From contig NZ_LMDW01000016.1 of the NCBI RefSeq assembly GCF_001425205.1, forward strand, positions 248,001 through 312,000: a DNA stretch of 64,000 bases. Reading direction: 5' to 3'. This DNA comes from Variovorax sp. Root411. Lineage in GTDB: Bacteria > Pseudomonadota > Gammaproteobacteria > Burkholderiales > Burkholderiaceae_C. Position 1 is the stretch's first letter; each line of letters opens with the position of its first letter. A program made the translations under genes and the position numbers. The notes beneath the pieces are model-generated. The model saw only the letters and a list, made by a program, of their open reading frames with translations. It was not told the DNA's origin and did no database searches. Shown one piece after another: positions 11,481-22,200 of this stretch.

Positions 11481-11525
11481 GGACGCAGAGGACGCGAAGG
11501 TTTCGCAGAGGGCGCAAAAGGAAAA
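11481..11525. repeat. imperfect tandem intergenic repeat
   Basis: Two related units, CGCAGAGGACGCGAAGG (11484-11500) and CGCAGAGGGCGCAAAAGG (11504-11521), lie in the 125-bp gap between prmB and the ABC-F gene. Directly after them AAAACCA / TGGTTTT (11522-11539) forms a weak AT hairpin just past the prmB stop. Similar CGCAGAG-type units are, to my memory, dispersed between genes in many Comamonadaceae; copy number elsewhere was not checked. Confidence 0.6.
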
Positions 11526-11542
11526 CCAAAAATGGTTTTGTA

Positions 11543-12430
11543 TTACTTCTGCGTCCGGAAGTCCGATTTCAGCAGCGCATCCCGTGTGACCAGCAAGACC
11601 TGGTCCTCGCCTGCGGAGGTTTCGAGCCAGACGACCTCGAGCTGCGGAAAGGCGGCCTCGAAATAATCGCGCTCGTTGCCGATTTCCAGCACCAGCACGG
11701 CGCGCTCGCTCATGCGGGAAGGCGCGTCGGCGAACAGCTGGCGCACGAAATCCATGCCGTCGGTGCCGCCGGCCAGTGCGAGCTCGGGCTCGGCACGGTA
11801 TTCGGCGGGCAGGGCGGCCATGCTGGCACTGTTCACGTAGGGTGGATTGCACAGCACGAGGTCGTACGGGCCGGGCGCGTTCGCCAGGCCGTCCGATTCG
11901 ATGAGCGTGACGCGCGCGTCCAGCTCGTGGCGCGTGACGTTGATGGCCGCCACTTCGAGCGCCTCGGCCGACAGGTCGGCCGCATCCACCGTCACTTCCG
12001 GGTACGTCAGCGCCGCGAGCACCGCGAGGCTGCCATTGCCGGTGCACAGGTCGAGCACGCGCCGCGTGTGCTCGCCGAGCCAGTAGTCGATGGAACCGTC
12101 GGCGATCAGCTCGGCGATGAAGCTGCGCGGCACGATGGCGCGCTCGTCCACGTAGAAGGGCACGCCCTGCAGCCACGCCTCTTTCGTGAGGTAGGCGGCG
12201 GGCTTGCGCGTGGCGATACGTTCTTCGATCAGCGCGGCGGCCTTGCCGGCTTCTGCGGGTGACACGGGCGTGTCAGCGACGTTGTCGAGATCGTCCAGCG
12301 GCAGCTTCAGGCGCCACAGCACGAGCCAGGCGGCTTCGTCGAAGGCGTTGGCGGTGCCGTGGCCAAAAGCCACGCCGGCTTCCTCGAGCCGCTTGGCGCC
12401 CGACTCGATCAGCTCGATGACGGTGCTCAT
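11543..12430 (-). CDS. prmB: 50S ribosomal protein L3 N(5)-glutamine methyltransferase
   Basis: SAM-dependent methyltransferase that methylates a glutamine of ribosomal protein L3. 295 residues: N-terminal helical domain, SAM loop [10 protein letters not shown] (125-134) and the catalytic NPPYV motif (195-199), which recognises the glutamine side chain. Release-factor methyltransferase PrmC shares NPPY, but the PrmB-like features are the longer N-terminal part and residues such as PRSFIAELI. The ATG overlaps the dapE stop (ATGA), so it is translated with dapE. Confidence 0.92.
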   Translation of the reverse strand: MSTVIELIESGAKRLEEAGVAFGHGTANAFDEAAWLVLWRLKLPLDDLDNVADTPVSPAEAGKAAALIEERIATRKPAAYLTKEAWLQGVPFYVDERAIVPRSFIAELIADGSIDYWLGEHTRRVLDLCTGNGSLAVLAALTYPEVTVDAADLSAEALEVAAINVTRHELDARVTLIESDGLANAPGPYDLVLCNPPYVNSASMAALPAEYRAEPELALAGGTDGMDFVRQLFADAPSRMSERAVLVLEIGNERDYFEAAFPQLEVVWLETSAGEDQVLLVTRDALLKSDFRTQK

Positions 12431-13605
12431 GCCGCGAGTGCAGCATTGAGCTGCTTCAGCGTGCGCAGGTAGATGTTCTTCAGCGTCTCGATCTCGGCCA
12501 CGTCGATGTGCTCGTCGATCTTGTGGATGCTGGCGTTCACAGGGCCGAGCTCGACCACCTGCCTGCAGATCTTGGCGATGAAGCGCGCGTCGCTGGTGCC
12601 GCCGCTGGTCGACAGCTCGGTTTCGATGCCGGTCTCTGCGCGGATCGCGCCCTGCACGGCCGCGACCAGTTCGCCGGGCGTCGTCAGGAAGGGCAGTCCG
12701 CCGATGGTCCAGGCCAGCGTGTAGTCGACGCCGTGCGCATCGAGCACGGCGTGCACGCGCTGCTGCAGCGATTCGGGCGTCGATTCGGTCGAGAAGCGGA
12801 AGTTGAAGTCGATCACCGCACTGCCCGGAATCACGTTGCTTGCGCCGGTGCCCGAATGGAAATTGCTGATCTGCCAGCTGGTGGGCTGGAAGTAGGGGTT
12901 GCTCGCGGTGTCCCAGCCACCGGCGGTGTTGATGGCCACCAGTTCGGCCAGCGCGGGCGCCACCGAATGCACGGGGTTCTTCGCCAGGTGCGGATAGGCG
13001 ATGTGTCCCTGCACGCCCTTGACGGTGAGCTTGCCGCTCATGGTGCCGCGGCGGCCGTTCTTGATCATGTCGCCGCAGCGCTCCACCGCCGTGGGCTCGC
13101 CGACGATGCAGTAGTCGATGACTTCGCCGCGCGCGGCCAGCGCGTTGCAGACGATGACGGTGCCGTCGACGCCGGGGCCTTCCTCATCGCTGGTGAGCAG
13201 CAACGCGAGCGTGAGCTGCGGGTCGGGCACGGCCTGCAGGAATTCCTCGATCGAGGTCACGAAGGCGGCCACCGAGGTCTTCATGTCGCAGGCGCCACGG
13301 CCGTAGAGCTTGCCGTCGCGATGCGTGGGAGTAAAAGGGTGGCTGGTCCATTGCTCGACAGGGCCGGTGGGCACCACGTCGGTGTGGCCGGCGAATACCA
13401 GCGTCTTGGTCGCAGCCGCGTTGGTGGGACGGCGCACCGCCCAGAGGTTGGTCACCCGAAAGTCGGCCGGGCCGCTCTCGATGGTTTCCAGGGTGAAGCC
13501 CAGTGGCGCCAGCCGCTCGCCGAGGATCTGTTGGCAGCCCGCGTCTTCAGGGGTGACGGAGGGGCGCGAGATGAGTTGTTCGGCGAGCTGGAGCGTACGG
13601 GACAT
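12427..13605 (-). CDS. dapE: succinyl-diaminopimelate desuccinylase
   Basis: Zinc-dependent M20 peptidase-family enzyme cleaving N-succinyl-LL-2,6-diaminopimelate to LL-DAP and succinate, in the lysine and peptidoglycan precursor pathway. 392 residues with metal-binding [19 protein letters not shown] and the [11 protein letters not shown] block carrying the catalytic glutamate, plus GEPT and SGGTSDARF near the C-terminus. Length and start ([24 protein letters not shown]) fit the family. It lies downstream of dapC, dapD and pilU on the same strand and overlaps prmB by 4 bases. Confidence 0.97.
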   Translation of the reverse strand: MSRTLQLAEQLISRPSVTPEDAGCQQILGERLAPLGFTLETIESGPADFRVTNLWAVRRPTNAAATKTLVFAGHTDVVPTGPVEQWTSHPFTPTHRDGKLYGRGACDMKTSVAAFVTSIEEFLQAVPDPQLTLALLLTSDEEGPGVDGTVIVCNALAARGEVIDYCIVGEPTAVERCGDMIKNGRRGTMSGKLTVKGVQGHIAYPHLAKNPVHSVAPALAELVAINTAGGWDTASNPYFQPTSWQISNFHSGTGASNVIPGSAVIDFNFRFSTESTPESLQQRVHAVLDAHGVDYTLAWTIGGLPFLTTPGELVAAVQGAIRAETGIETELSTSGGTSDARFIAKICRQVVELGPVNASIHKIDEHIDVAEIETLKNIYLRTLKQLNAALAA

Positions 13606-13661
13606 GGCACAGGAATGGAGGGTGACTCTTCCAGGAACACCGCGGAACCGGTTTTGCCGGG

Positions 13662-13727
13662 CCGCAGGTGTTGCCCCCGGCGAGGGGGTTGGCGAAGCGA
13701 CACGAAGTGCGCGAAGCCTGGGGGAGA
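13662..13727. repeat. REP-like intergenic element
   Basis: The 123-bp gap between pilU and dapE holds a palindromic cassette: CCCCC (13674-13678), a 5-base spacer and GGGGG (13684-13688), then a GCGAAGC-rich degenerate palindrome and a final GGGGG (13720-13724). Elements with a C-run, a GCGAAGC/CGAAGTGC core and a G-run are, from memory, dispersed in Variovorax-like genomes. Copy number was not tested. Confidence 0.55.
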
Positions 13728-13728
13728 G

Positions 13729-14877
13729 TCAGAATTTGACGTCGAGCGTGATGTCGGTGAAGGTGGGTTCGTCGACTTGGTCGGTCAGGTGGCGATCGTC
13801 CACCTGCTGCTTGGGTGCGGCGCGGTTCTGCAGGCGCCACATCAGGTTGGTGGGCGAATCGGCGTGCGACAGGCCTTCCTCGCGCGTGACGCGCTCTTCG
13901 GTGATGAGGCGGGCGATGTCTTCCTCGAAGGTCTGCGAGCCTTCGGCCATCGACTTTTCCATGGCTTCCTTGACGCCCGAGAAGTCGCCCTTTTCGATCA
14001 GCTCGGCCACCAGCGCGGTGTTGAGCATGACTTCGAGCGCCGGCACGCGGCCGCCGGCCGGCGTGCGCAGCAGGCGCTGCGACACGATGGCGCGCAGCGC
14101 GCCGCCCAGGTCGCCCAGGAGCGTGGGCCGAACCTCGACCGGGAAGAAGCTCAGGATGCGGTTCAGCGCGCGGTAGCTGTTGTTGGCGTGCAGCGTGGCC
14201 ACGCACAGGTGGCCCGACTGCGCGTAGGCGATGGCGGCGGTCATGGTGTCGCGGTCGCGGATTTCGCCGATCTGGATCACGTCGGGCGCCTGGCGCAGCG
14301 CGTTCTTCAGCGCCATCTGCAGCGAGGTGGTGTCGCTGCCCACGTCGCGCTGGTTCACCACCGATTTCTTGTTGGTGTAGGTGAACTCGATGGGTTCCTC
14401 CACCGTCAGGATGTGGCCGCTGGCGTGCTCGTTGCGGTAGTCGAGCATCGAGGCCAGCGTGGTGGTCTTGCCGGCGCCGGTGGCGCCCACCATCAGGATC
14501 AGCCCGCGCTTGTCCATGATGAGCGTCTTGAGGATGTCGGGCAGGTTCAGGTCGGCAAAGCTCGGAATCGTCGAGGCGATGTGCCGTACCACCACCGCGT
14601 AGGTGCCACGCTGGCGCATGGCGCTGATGCGGTAGTTGCCGGCGCCTTCGAGGGCGACGGCCATGTTGAGTTCGCCCGTGCTTTCCAGCTCCTGGATGCG
14701 GGCGGGGGGCACCACCTCGGACAGCAGCGCAAGCGGCGCGGTGGCCGGCAGCACTTGCGCGTTGATCGGCACGCAGATGCCGTTGATGCGGATCAGCACC
14801 GGGGAGTGGGCCGAGAGGTAGATGTCGGAGGCCTTGCGCTCGGCCATCAAACGAAGAATCCGCTCCATCATGTTCAT
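13729..14877 (-). CDS. pilU: type IV pilus retraction ATPase PilU
   Basis: Hexameric secretion-type AAA ATPase that assists PilT in retracting type IV pili. The 382 residues equal the length of Pseudomonas PilU. N-terminal PAS-like part, Walker A GATGAGKT (131-138), Asp-box VEEPIEFTY, Walker B region PDVIQIGEIRDRDTM and His-box LCVATLHANNSYRAL. It is separated from partner pilus genes and lies between dapD and dapE. A second, full PilT is expected elsewhere in the genome; if this were the only copy, assignment as PilT would need reconsideration. Confidence 0.9.
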   Translation of the reverse strand: MNMMERILRLMAERKASDIYLSAHSPVLIRINGICVPINAQVLPATAPLALLSEVVPPARIQELESTGELNMAVALEGAGNYRISAMRQRGTYAVVVRHIASTIPSFADLNLPDILKTLIMDKRGLILMVGATGAGKTTTLASMLDYRNEHASGHILTVEEPIEFTYTNKKSVVNQRDVGSDTTSLQMALKNALRQAPDVIQIGEIRDRDTMTAAIAYAQSGHLCVATLHANNSYRALNRILSFFPVEVRPTLLGDLGGALRAIVSQRLLRTPAGGRVPALEVMLNTALVAELIEKGDFSGVKEAMEKSMAEGSQTFEEDIARLITEERVTREEGLSHADSPTNLMWRLQNRAAPKQQVDDRHLTDQVDEPTFTDITLDVKF

Positions 14878-14931
14878 CGGTCTCTCTCCTCGGGTCTGTT
14901 GTTTTCTAACGTGACAAAAGCAGGGGGCGGA

Positions 14932-15765
<834 letters not shown>

Positions 15766-15805
15766 GAAGAAAGTCTCGGGTGAAAAATGGGGGCGGGAAA
15801 GCGGT

Positions 15806-17035
15806 TCAGCGGCGGCCGTCCGCGGTCTCGTTGCAGAAGCGGACGATGCGCCCGGCGGCCTCGACGCACTCGGCCGTTCCGGCCACCAGCGCCATGCGGA
15901 TGCGGCCCCGGCCGGGGTTGGCGCTGTGCGCCCCGTATGTCGTATGGCGCGCCAGATAGCTGCCCGGCAAAACCGTCACATTGTATTGAGCGTAGAGCGC
16001 GCGGGCGAAGGCTTCGTCGTCGCCAGCCCACACTTCGGGCACGCCGGCCCAGAGGTAGAAACTGGCGTCGGGCAGGCGCACGTCGAGCACGGGTTCGAGC
16101 AGCGGCGTGACGGCTGCGAACTTGGCGCGGTACTGGGCGCGGTTGTCGACCACATGGGATTCGTCGCCCCAGGCCGCGATGCTGGCCGCGGCCACGGTGC
16201 CGCTCATGGCGCTGCCGTGGTAGGTGCGGTAGAGCAAGAACTTCTTGATGATGGACGCGTCGCCCGCCACGAAGCCGCTGCGCAGGCCGGGCACATTGCT
16301 GCGCTTGGACAGCGAGGTCAGCGCGATCAGGTTCCTGAAGTCGGGCCGCCCGAGCTTCACCGAGGCTTCGAGGCCGCTGAGCGGGGGCTCGTCGCGGAAG
16401 TAGATTTCGCTGTAGCACTCGTCGGCGGCGATCACGAAGCCGTGGTGGTCCGACAGCGCGAAGAGCTTCTTCCACTCGTCCAGCGACATCACGGCACCCG
16501 TCGGGTTGCCCGGCGAGCAGACGAACACCAGTTGGGTACGGGCCCAGACGTCCTCGGGCACGCTGTCCCAATCGACCGCGAAATTGCGCGCGGGCACGCT
16601 GGCCACGTAGTACGGCTCGGCGCCCGAGAGCAGGGCCGCACCCTCGTAGATTTGATAGAAAGGGTTGGGCGACATCACCACCGGCTGCGGCGAGGCGGTC
16701 GGGTCGACGACGGTCTGGGCCAGCGAGAACAGCGCCTCGCGCGAGCCGTTGACGGGCAGCACCTGCGTGGCCGGGTCGAGGGCGAGGCTGTAGCGGGTTT
16801 TCAGCCAGTCGGTGAAGGCGGTGCGCAGCGCCACGTCGCCGGCGGTCGCGGGGTAGGCGGCCAGAGCGCCGAGGCTCGCGCTCAAGGCGTCCTTGATGAA
16901 GCCCGGCGTGGCGTGCTTGGGTTCGCCGATGCCCAGGCTGATGGCGGAAAACTCGGGATTGGGCGTGACGCCCGCGAACAGTTGCTTCAGCCGCTCGAAG
17001 GGATAGGGTTGCAACCGGGAAAGCAGGGGATTCAT
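15806..17035 (-). CDS. dapC: succinyldiaminopimelate transaminase
   Basis: PLP-dependent class I/II aminotransferase that aminates N-succinyl-2-amino-6-ketopimelate using glutamate. 409 residues from ATG at 17035 ([20 protein letters not shown], typical for DapC); an upstream ATG at 17056 adds seven residues. The PLP lysine is Lys244 in [10 protein letters not shown], and the cofactor-binding SPGNPTG and DECYSE are present. Together with dapD and dapE it completes the three succinylase-specific steps of lysine synthesis in one neighbourhood. Confidence 0.95.
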   Translation of the reverse strand: MNPLLSRLQPYPFERLKQLFAGVTPNPEFSAISLGIGEPKHATPGFIKDALSASLGALAAYPATAGDVALRTAFTDWLKTRYSLALDPATQVLPVNGSREALFSLAQTVVDPTASPQPVVMSPNPFYQIYEGAALLSGAEPYYVASVPARNFAVDWDSVPEDVWARTQLVFVCSPGNPTGAVMSLDEWKKLFALSDHHGFVIAADECYSEIYFRDEPPLSGLEASVKLGRPDFRNLIALTSLSKRSNVPGLRSGFVAGDASIIKKFLLYRTYHGSAMSGTVAAASIAAWGDESHVVDNRAQYRAKFAAVTPLLEPVLDVRLPDASFYLWAGVPEVWAGDDEAFARALYAQYNVTVLPGSYLARHTTYGAHSANPGRGRIRMALVAGTAECVEAAGRIVRFCNETADGRR

Positions 17036-17106
17036 GCCCGGGATTATCGGTGACACCTGTTACCGCTCCTGGCGAAGCGGCTACTGGCCGGCGACAGGTG
17101 TCGTCG

Positions 17107-17748
17107 TCAGGCCGCGCTGCGCCGGTAGAAGGCCAGCGAGCCGGCCAGCGCCAGCAGCATGCCGCCGCAGGCGCGGTCAATCCAGCGCGTGGCCGACACG
17201 GTCAGCAGCCGGATCGCGCGGGCGCCGACGAAGGCGTAGGCCAGCATCACCGCCATGTCCAGGCCCGCGAAGATCAGGGCAATGGCCAGGTACTGCGGCG
17301 CCTGCGCGGCCGAGGGGTCGATGAACTGCGGCAACAGCGCCGAGCAGAAGATGTAGCCCTTGGGGTTGGTCACTGCCACGAGGAAGGACTTGAAGAAGAT
17401 GCGCTTGCTCTCGCCCGCCGTGGTCGACGGCGCGCCGTCGACGGCAGGCAGATGAAAGCCGCCGCCCTTGGAGCGCAGCATGCGCAGGCCGAGCCATGCC
17501 AGGTAGGCCGCGCCCACCCACTTCAGCATCGAGAACCAGAACTCCGACGCGGCCAGCAGCGCGCCAAGGCCGAGCGCCACGGCGCCGACCAGCACGAAGT
17601 CCGACAGCACCGCGCCGAGCATGCCCGGCAAGGCTCGCCGTACGCCGTGGCGCGAGCCGTTGCTCAGCGCCAGCAACACCGTGGGGCCGGGCGTGGCGAT
17701 GGCCGCGAAGGCCACGATGGCGAAGAGCAGGGCGGTGGCGAGCGTCAT
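17107..17748 (-). CDS. LysE/RhtB family amino acid exporter
   Basis: 213-residue inner-membrane protein with about six hydrophobic segments. The family signature near the N-terminus is ATPGPTVLLALSNGSRHG, followed by GAVLSDFVLVGAVALGLGALL and NPKGYIFCSALLPQFIDP. Members export amino acids or homoserine lactones; substrate cannot be read from sequence. It sits between dapC and argA, so a basic amino acid is a reasonable guess only. A CTCCTT (minus-strand AAGGAG) lies 6-7 bases before the ATG. Confidence 0.9.
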   Translation of the reverse strand: MTLATALLFAIVAFAAIATPGPTVLLALSNGSRHGVRRALPGMLGAVLSDFVLVGAVALGLGALLAASEFWFSMLKWVGAAYLAWLGLRMLRSKGGGFHLPAVDGAPSTTAGESKRIFFKSFLVAVTNPKGYIFCSALLPQFIDPSAAQAPQYLAIALIFAGLDMAVMLAYAFVGARAIRLLTVSATRWIDRACGGMLLALAGSLAFYRRSAA

Positions 17749-17762
17749 CTGGTTCTCCTTCG

Positions 17763-19130
17763 TCAGATTTTCTTGACCAATACCTGGCTCTTGCGGTCCC
17801 AGTTGTACTTGCGCTTGCGCGCCTCGGGCAGCCAGTCGGGGTTGACCTGCTGGAAGCCGCGCTTGAGGAACCAGTGCATGGTGCGCGTGGTGAGCACGAA
17901 GATGCTGTCCAGGCCCATGGCCTTGGCGCGGTGTTCGACACGCTTGAGGATGCGTTCGCCGTCGCCCTGCGACTGCGATTGCGGCGACACCGTGAGCGCG
18001 GCCATCTCGGCGGTGCGCGCCTCGGGGTATGGATAGAGCGCCGCGCAGCCGAAGATCACGCCGTCGTGCTCGATCACCGTGTAGTGGCCCACGTCGCGCT
18101 CGATCTCGGTGCGGTCGCGCTTCACGAGCGTGCCGTCGCGCTCGAAGGGTTCGATCAGCTGAAGGATGCCGCCAATGTCGTCCACCGAGGCTTCGCGCAG
18201 GCTCTCGAGCTTTTCGTCGATCACCATCGTGCCGACGCCGTCGTGCACGTACACCTCGAGCAGCAGCGAGCCGTCGAGCGCGAAGGGCAGGATGTGGTTG
18301 CGCTCCACGCCGGCCTTGCAGGCCTTCACGCAGTGCTGCAGGTAGAAAGCCGTGTCCGTCGGCTTCTGCGGCGGTGGCAGCGAGGCGAGCAGTTTTTCTG
18401 CGGCGTCCAGCGGCAGCTCGGTGTCGATCGGGTTGTCCTCGCTCTCGGGCAACTCGCTGTCGATGCGGATGCCCGGGATCTCGGTCAGGAAGATCAGCTT
18501 GTCGGCCTGGATCGAGATGGCGACGCTGGTGGCCACCTCTTCCATCGTCAGGTTGAAAGCCTCGCCGGTGGGCGAGAAGCCGAAGGGCGACATCAGCACC
18601 ATCGCACCGAAATCGAGCGTGCGGCGGATGCCGGCCGAGTCGACCTTGCGCACCAGGCCCGAATGCTTGAAGTCCACCCCGTCGACTACGCCCACGGGCC
18701 GCGCGGTGATGAAGTTGCCCGAGATCACCCGCACCGTCGAGCCCGCCATCGGCGTGTTCGGCAGGCCCTGGCTGAAGGCGGCCTCGATCTCGTAGCGCAG
18801 TTGTCCCGCGGCTTCCTGCGCGGAGTCGAGCGCCACTTCGTCGGTGATGCGGATGCCGTGCGAGTACTTCGCTTCGTGCCCCTTGGCCGCGAGCTGCTCA
18901 TTGACCTGCGGCCGGAAGCCGTGCACCAGCACGATCTTCACGCCCATGCTTTGGATCAGCGCCAGGTCTTGCGCGATGTTCTGCAGCTTGCCCGCCGCGA
19001 TCGCCTCGCCCGCCAGGGCGACCACGAAGGTCTTGCCGCGGTGCGTGTGGATGTAGGGCGCGACCGAGCGGAACCAGGGCACGAAGGTGAAGTTGAAAAC
19101 GGTGGACATGGGGCGTGATTGTGCATTCAT
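17763..19130 (-). CDS. argA: amino-acid N-acetyltransferase (N-acetylglutamate synthase)
   Basis: First enzyme of arginine biosynthesis, transferring acetyl from acetyl-CoA to glutamate. About 455 residues: amino-acid-kinase-like domain (FVVALAGEAIAAG, VLVHGFRPQVNEQL) and a C-terminal GNAT domain (GVIFGCAALYPYPEARTAEMAALTVSP with the acetyl-CoA loop SQGDGERIL). ATG at 19130 (MNAQSRP) and ATG at 19109 (MSTVFNFTFVPW) are both possible; the second matches the family N-terminus closely and neither has a strong ribosome binding site. It follows the divergent hrpA by 169 bp and ends 14 bp before the LysE-type gene. Confidence 0.95.
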   Translation of the reverse strand: MNAQSRPMSTVFNFTFVPWFRSVAPYIHTHRGKTFVVALAGEAIAAGKLQNIAQDLALIQSMGVKIVLVHGFRPQVNEQLAAKGHEAKYSHGIRITDEVALDSAQEAAGQLRYEIEAAFSQGLPNTPMAGSTVRVISGNFITARPVGVVDGVDFKHSGLVRKVDSAGIRRTLDFGAMVLMSPFGFSPTGEAFNLTMEEVATSVAISIQADKLIFLTEIPGIRIDSELPESEDNPIDTELPLDAAEKLLASLPPPQKPTDTAFYLQHCVKACKAGVERNHILPFALDGSLLLEVYVHDGVGTMVIDEKLESLREASVDDIGGILQLIEPFERDGTLVKRDRTEIERDVGHYTVIEHDGVIFGCAALYPYPEARTAEMAALTVSPQSQSQGDGERILKRVEHRAKAMGLDSIFVLTTRTMHWFLKRGFQQVNPDWLPEARKRKYNWDRKSQVLVKKI

Positions 19131-19299
19131 GAAGCGTCGTTTGCCTGACTCGGGCGATTCAGGCGATCGCCCGCAGCACGCGGGCCGCGAGCGTGCCTTG
19201 CGGTACTTGTCCGTGATGGACGAGGCGCCCTGCAACAACCGCCGTGCGCACCGATAATCGACGGTTTGCCCGCCGCGCCAGCCCGACGACTGCCTTCCC

Positions 19300-22200
19300 T
19301 TGACGACCACGACACCTCTTCGCATCGAATTTCCCGAATCGCTCCCTGTCTCGAGCAGGCGCGACGAAATCATGGCCGCCATCTCGGCGCACCAGGTCGT
19401 TATCGTCTGCGGCGAAACGGGCTCGGGCAAGACCACGCAGCTGCCGAAGATTGCACTCGCGCTGGGTCGGGGCAAGCTCAACGCCGAGTCAGGCAAGGGC
19501 CGGCTCATCGGCCACACGCAGCCACGCCGCATTGCCGCGAGCTCGGTGGCCAAGCGCATCGCCGAGGAGCTGAAGACGCCGCTGGGCGACGTGGTCGGCT
19601 TCAAGGTGCGCTTCCAGGACCGGCTGAGCCGCGACGCCTCGGTCAAGCTGATGACCGACGGCATCTTGCTGGCCGAAACGCAGACCGATCCGCTGCTGAA
19701 GGCCTACGACACGCTGATCATCGACGAGGCCCACGAGCGCTCGCTGAACATCGACTTCCTGCTGGGCTACCTGCGCGAGATTCTTCCGCGCCGTCCCGAC
19801 CTGAAGGTGATCGTCACCTCGGCCACCATCGATGCCGACCGCTTCGCACAGCACTTCGCGTCCAGGAACGGGCCGGCGCCGATCATCTATGTCTCCGGCC
19901 GCACCTTCCCGGTGGAGCAGCGCTACCGCCCGTTCGAGGAATCGCGCGAACACGACCTGAACGATGCGATCGCCGATGGTGTCGACGAACTCTGGCGCGA
20001 CCCGCACAACGCGGGCGACATCCTCGTCTTCCTGCCCGGCGAGCGCGAGATCCGCGAAGCGGCCGACCACCTGCGCCGCCACCTGAGCCATCAGCCGCTA
20101 TTGCGCAACGCCGAGGTGCTGCCGCTGTTCGCGCGCCTCTCGGGTCCCGAGCAGGACCGCATCTTCGACGGCCACACAGGCCGGCGCATCGTGCTCGCCA
20201 CCAATGTGGCCGAGACCTCGCTCACCGTGCCGGGCATCCGCTACGTGATCGACACCGGCACGGCGCGCGTCAAGCGCTACAGCTTCCGCAGCAAGGTCGA
20301 GCAGTTGCTGGTCGAGCCGATCAGCCAGGCCGCGGCCAACCAGCGCGCGGGCCGATGCGGGCGGGTCGCGAACGGCATCTGCATCCGGCTGTACGACGAA
20401 AAGGATTTCGAAGGCAGGCCGCGCTTCACCGATCCGGAAATCCTGCGTTCCTCGCTCGCGGGCGTGATCCTGCGGATGAAGTCGCTGCGCCTGGGCGACG
20501 TGGCGCGCTTTCCATTCCTCGAAGCGCCGTCGCCGCGTGCGATTGCCGATGGCTACCAACTGCTCAATGAGTTGGGCGCAGTCGACGACGCCAATGAACT
20601 CACGCACACCGGCGCCGAGCTGTCGCGGCTGCCGCTCGACCCGCGCGTGGGCCGGATGATCCTCGAAGCCCGCTCGCGCGGCGCGCTCGAAGAAGTGCTT
20701 GTCATCGCATCCGCCCTCAGCGTGCAGGACGTGCGCGACCGCCCGATGGAGGCGCAGCAGCAGGCCGACCAGGCGCATTCGAAGTTCGATGACGAGAAGA
20801 GCGAGTTCAGCGGCTACCTGCGGCTGTGGAAGTGGATTGCCGATGCGCGCGGCGGCCATGGCGACACGCACAAGCTCAGCAACCGTCAGTACGAGCAGTT
20901 GCTGCGGCAGAACTTCATCAACATCCGCCGCGTGCGCGAGTGGCGCGACATCCACTCGCAGCTGCTCACGGTGGTCACCGAGCACAAGTGGCGCCTCAAC
21001 GCCGAGCCCGCTGGCTACGAGCCGCTGCACCTGTCGATGCTCGCCGGCCTGCTCGGCAACGTCGGCTGGAAGCTCGAAGACGACGAGGCATATCTCGGCG
21101 CGCGCGGCATCAAGTTCTACAAGCATCCGGGCGCGCACCTGAAGAAGAAGCCCGGCCGCTGGATCGTCGCAGCCGAACTGGTCGAGACCACACGGCTCTT
21201 CGGGCGCGGCATCGCCAACATCGAGCCGCAGTGGCTCGAACAGGTGGCGGGGCATCTGCTGAAGAAGCAATTGCTCGACCCGCACTGGGAGAAGAAGGGC
21301 GCGCAGGTGTCGGCTCTGGAGCGCGCAACGTTGTACGGGCTGGTCGTGTACAGCGGGCGGCGCGTCGACTTCACCAAGGTCGATCCGGTCGCGGCGCGCG
21401 AGATCTTCATCCGCGAGGCGCTGGTCGCCGGGCAGTGGGAAACGAAGTTCGCGTTCCTTCAGGCCAACCGCAAGCTGGTGCGCGAGGTCGAAGGGCTGGA
21501 GCACAAGTCGCGCCGGCAGGACGTACTGGTCGACGACGAGCTGATTTTCTCCTTCTACGACGCGCAGTTGCCCGCCGACGTGGCCAGCGGCATCACCTTC
21601 GAGAACTGGCACCGCCATGCCTCGAAGGAGCAGCCGCGCCTGCTGTTCCTGACGCGCGACGAGCTGATGCGCCACCAGGCGGCCGGCATCACGACGCAGT
21701 CTTTCCCGGCCACGCTGCGGCTGGGCGGCGTGGACTGTGCTGCGACCTACCTGCACGAGCCCGGCGACGCGAAGGACGGCCTCACCGTCAGCGTGCCGCT
21801 GTTCGTACTCAACCAGGTGAGCGAAGAACGTTGCGAATGGCTCGTGACGGGCATGCTCAAGGACAAGATCCAGGCGCTGCTCAAGAGCCTGCCGCAGCGC
21901 CCGCGCTCGCGGCTGGTGCCGCTCCCCGAGTCGGCTTCGAAGCTGGCGGAAGAACTGTCGGCACCCGAGCTGTTCGGCTCTGGCTCGTTGACCGACGTGC
22001 TGCTCAAGCGCGTGCGCGACATGACCAGCATCGACGTCAAGCGCGCCGACTTCAAGCTCGACATGCTGCCGCCGCACCTGTTCATGAACCTGCGCGTGAT
22101 CGACGAGCATGGGCGGCAGCTGGGCATGGGGCGCAACCTGGGTGCGCTGAAGGCCGAGCTCGGTGCGCAGGCGCGTGGCGCGTTCCAGGCGCTGGCGGGG

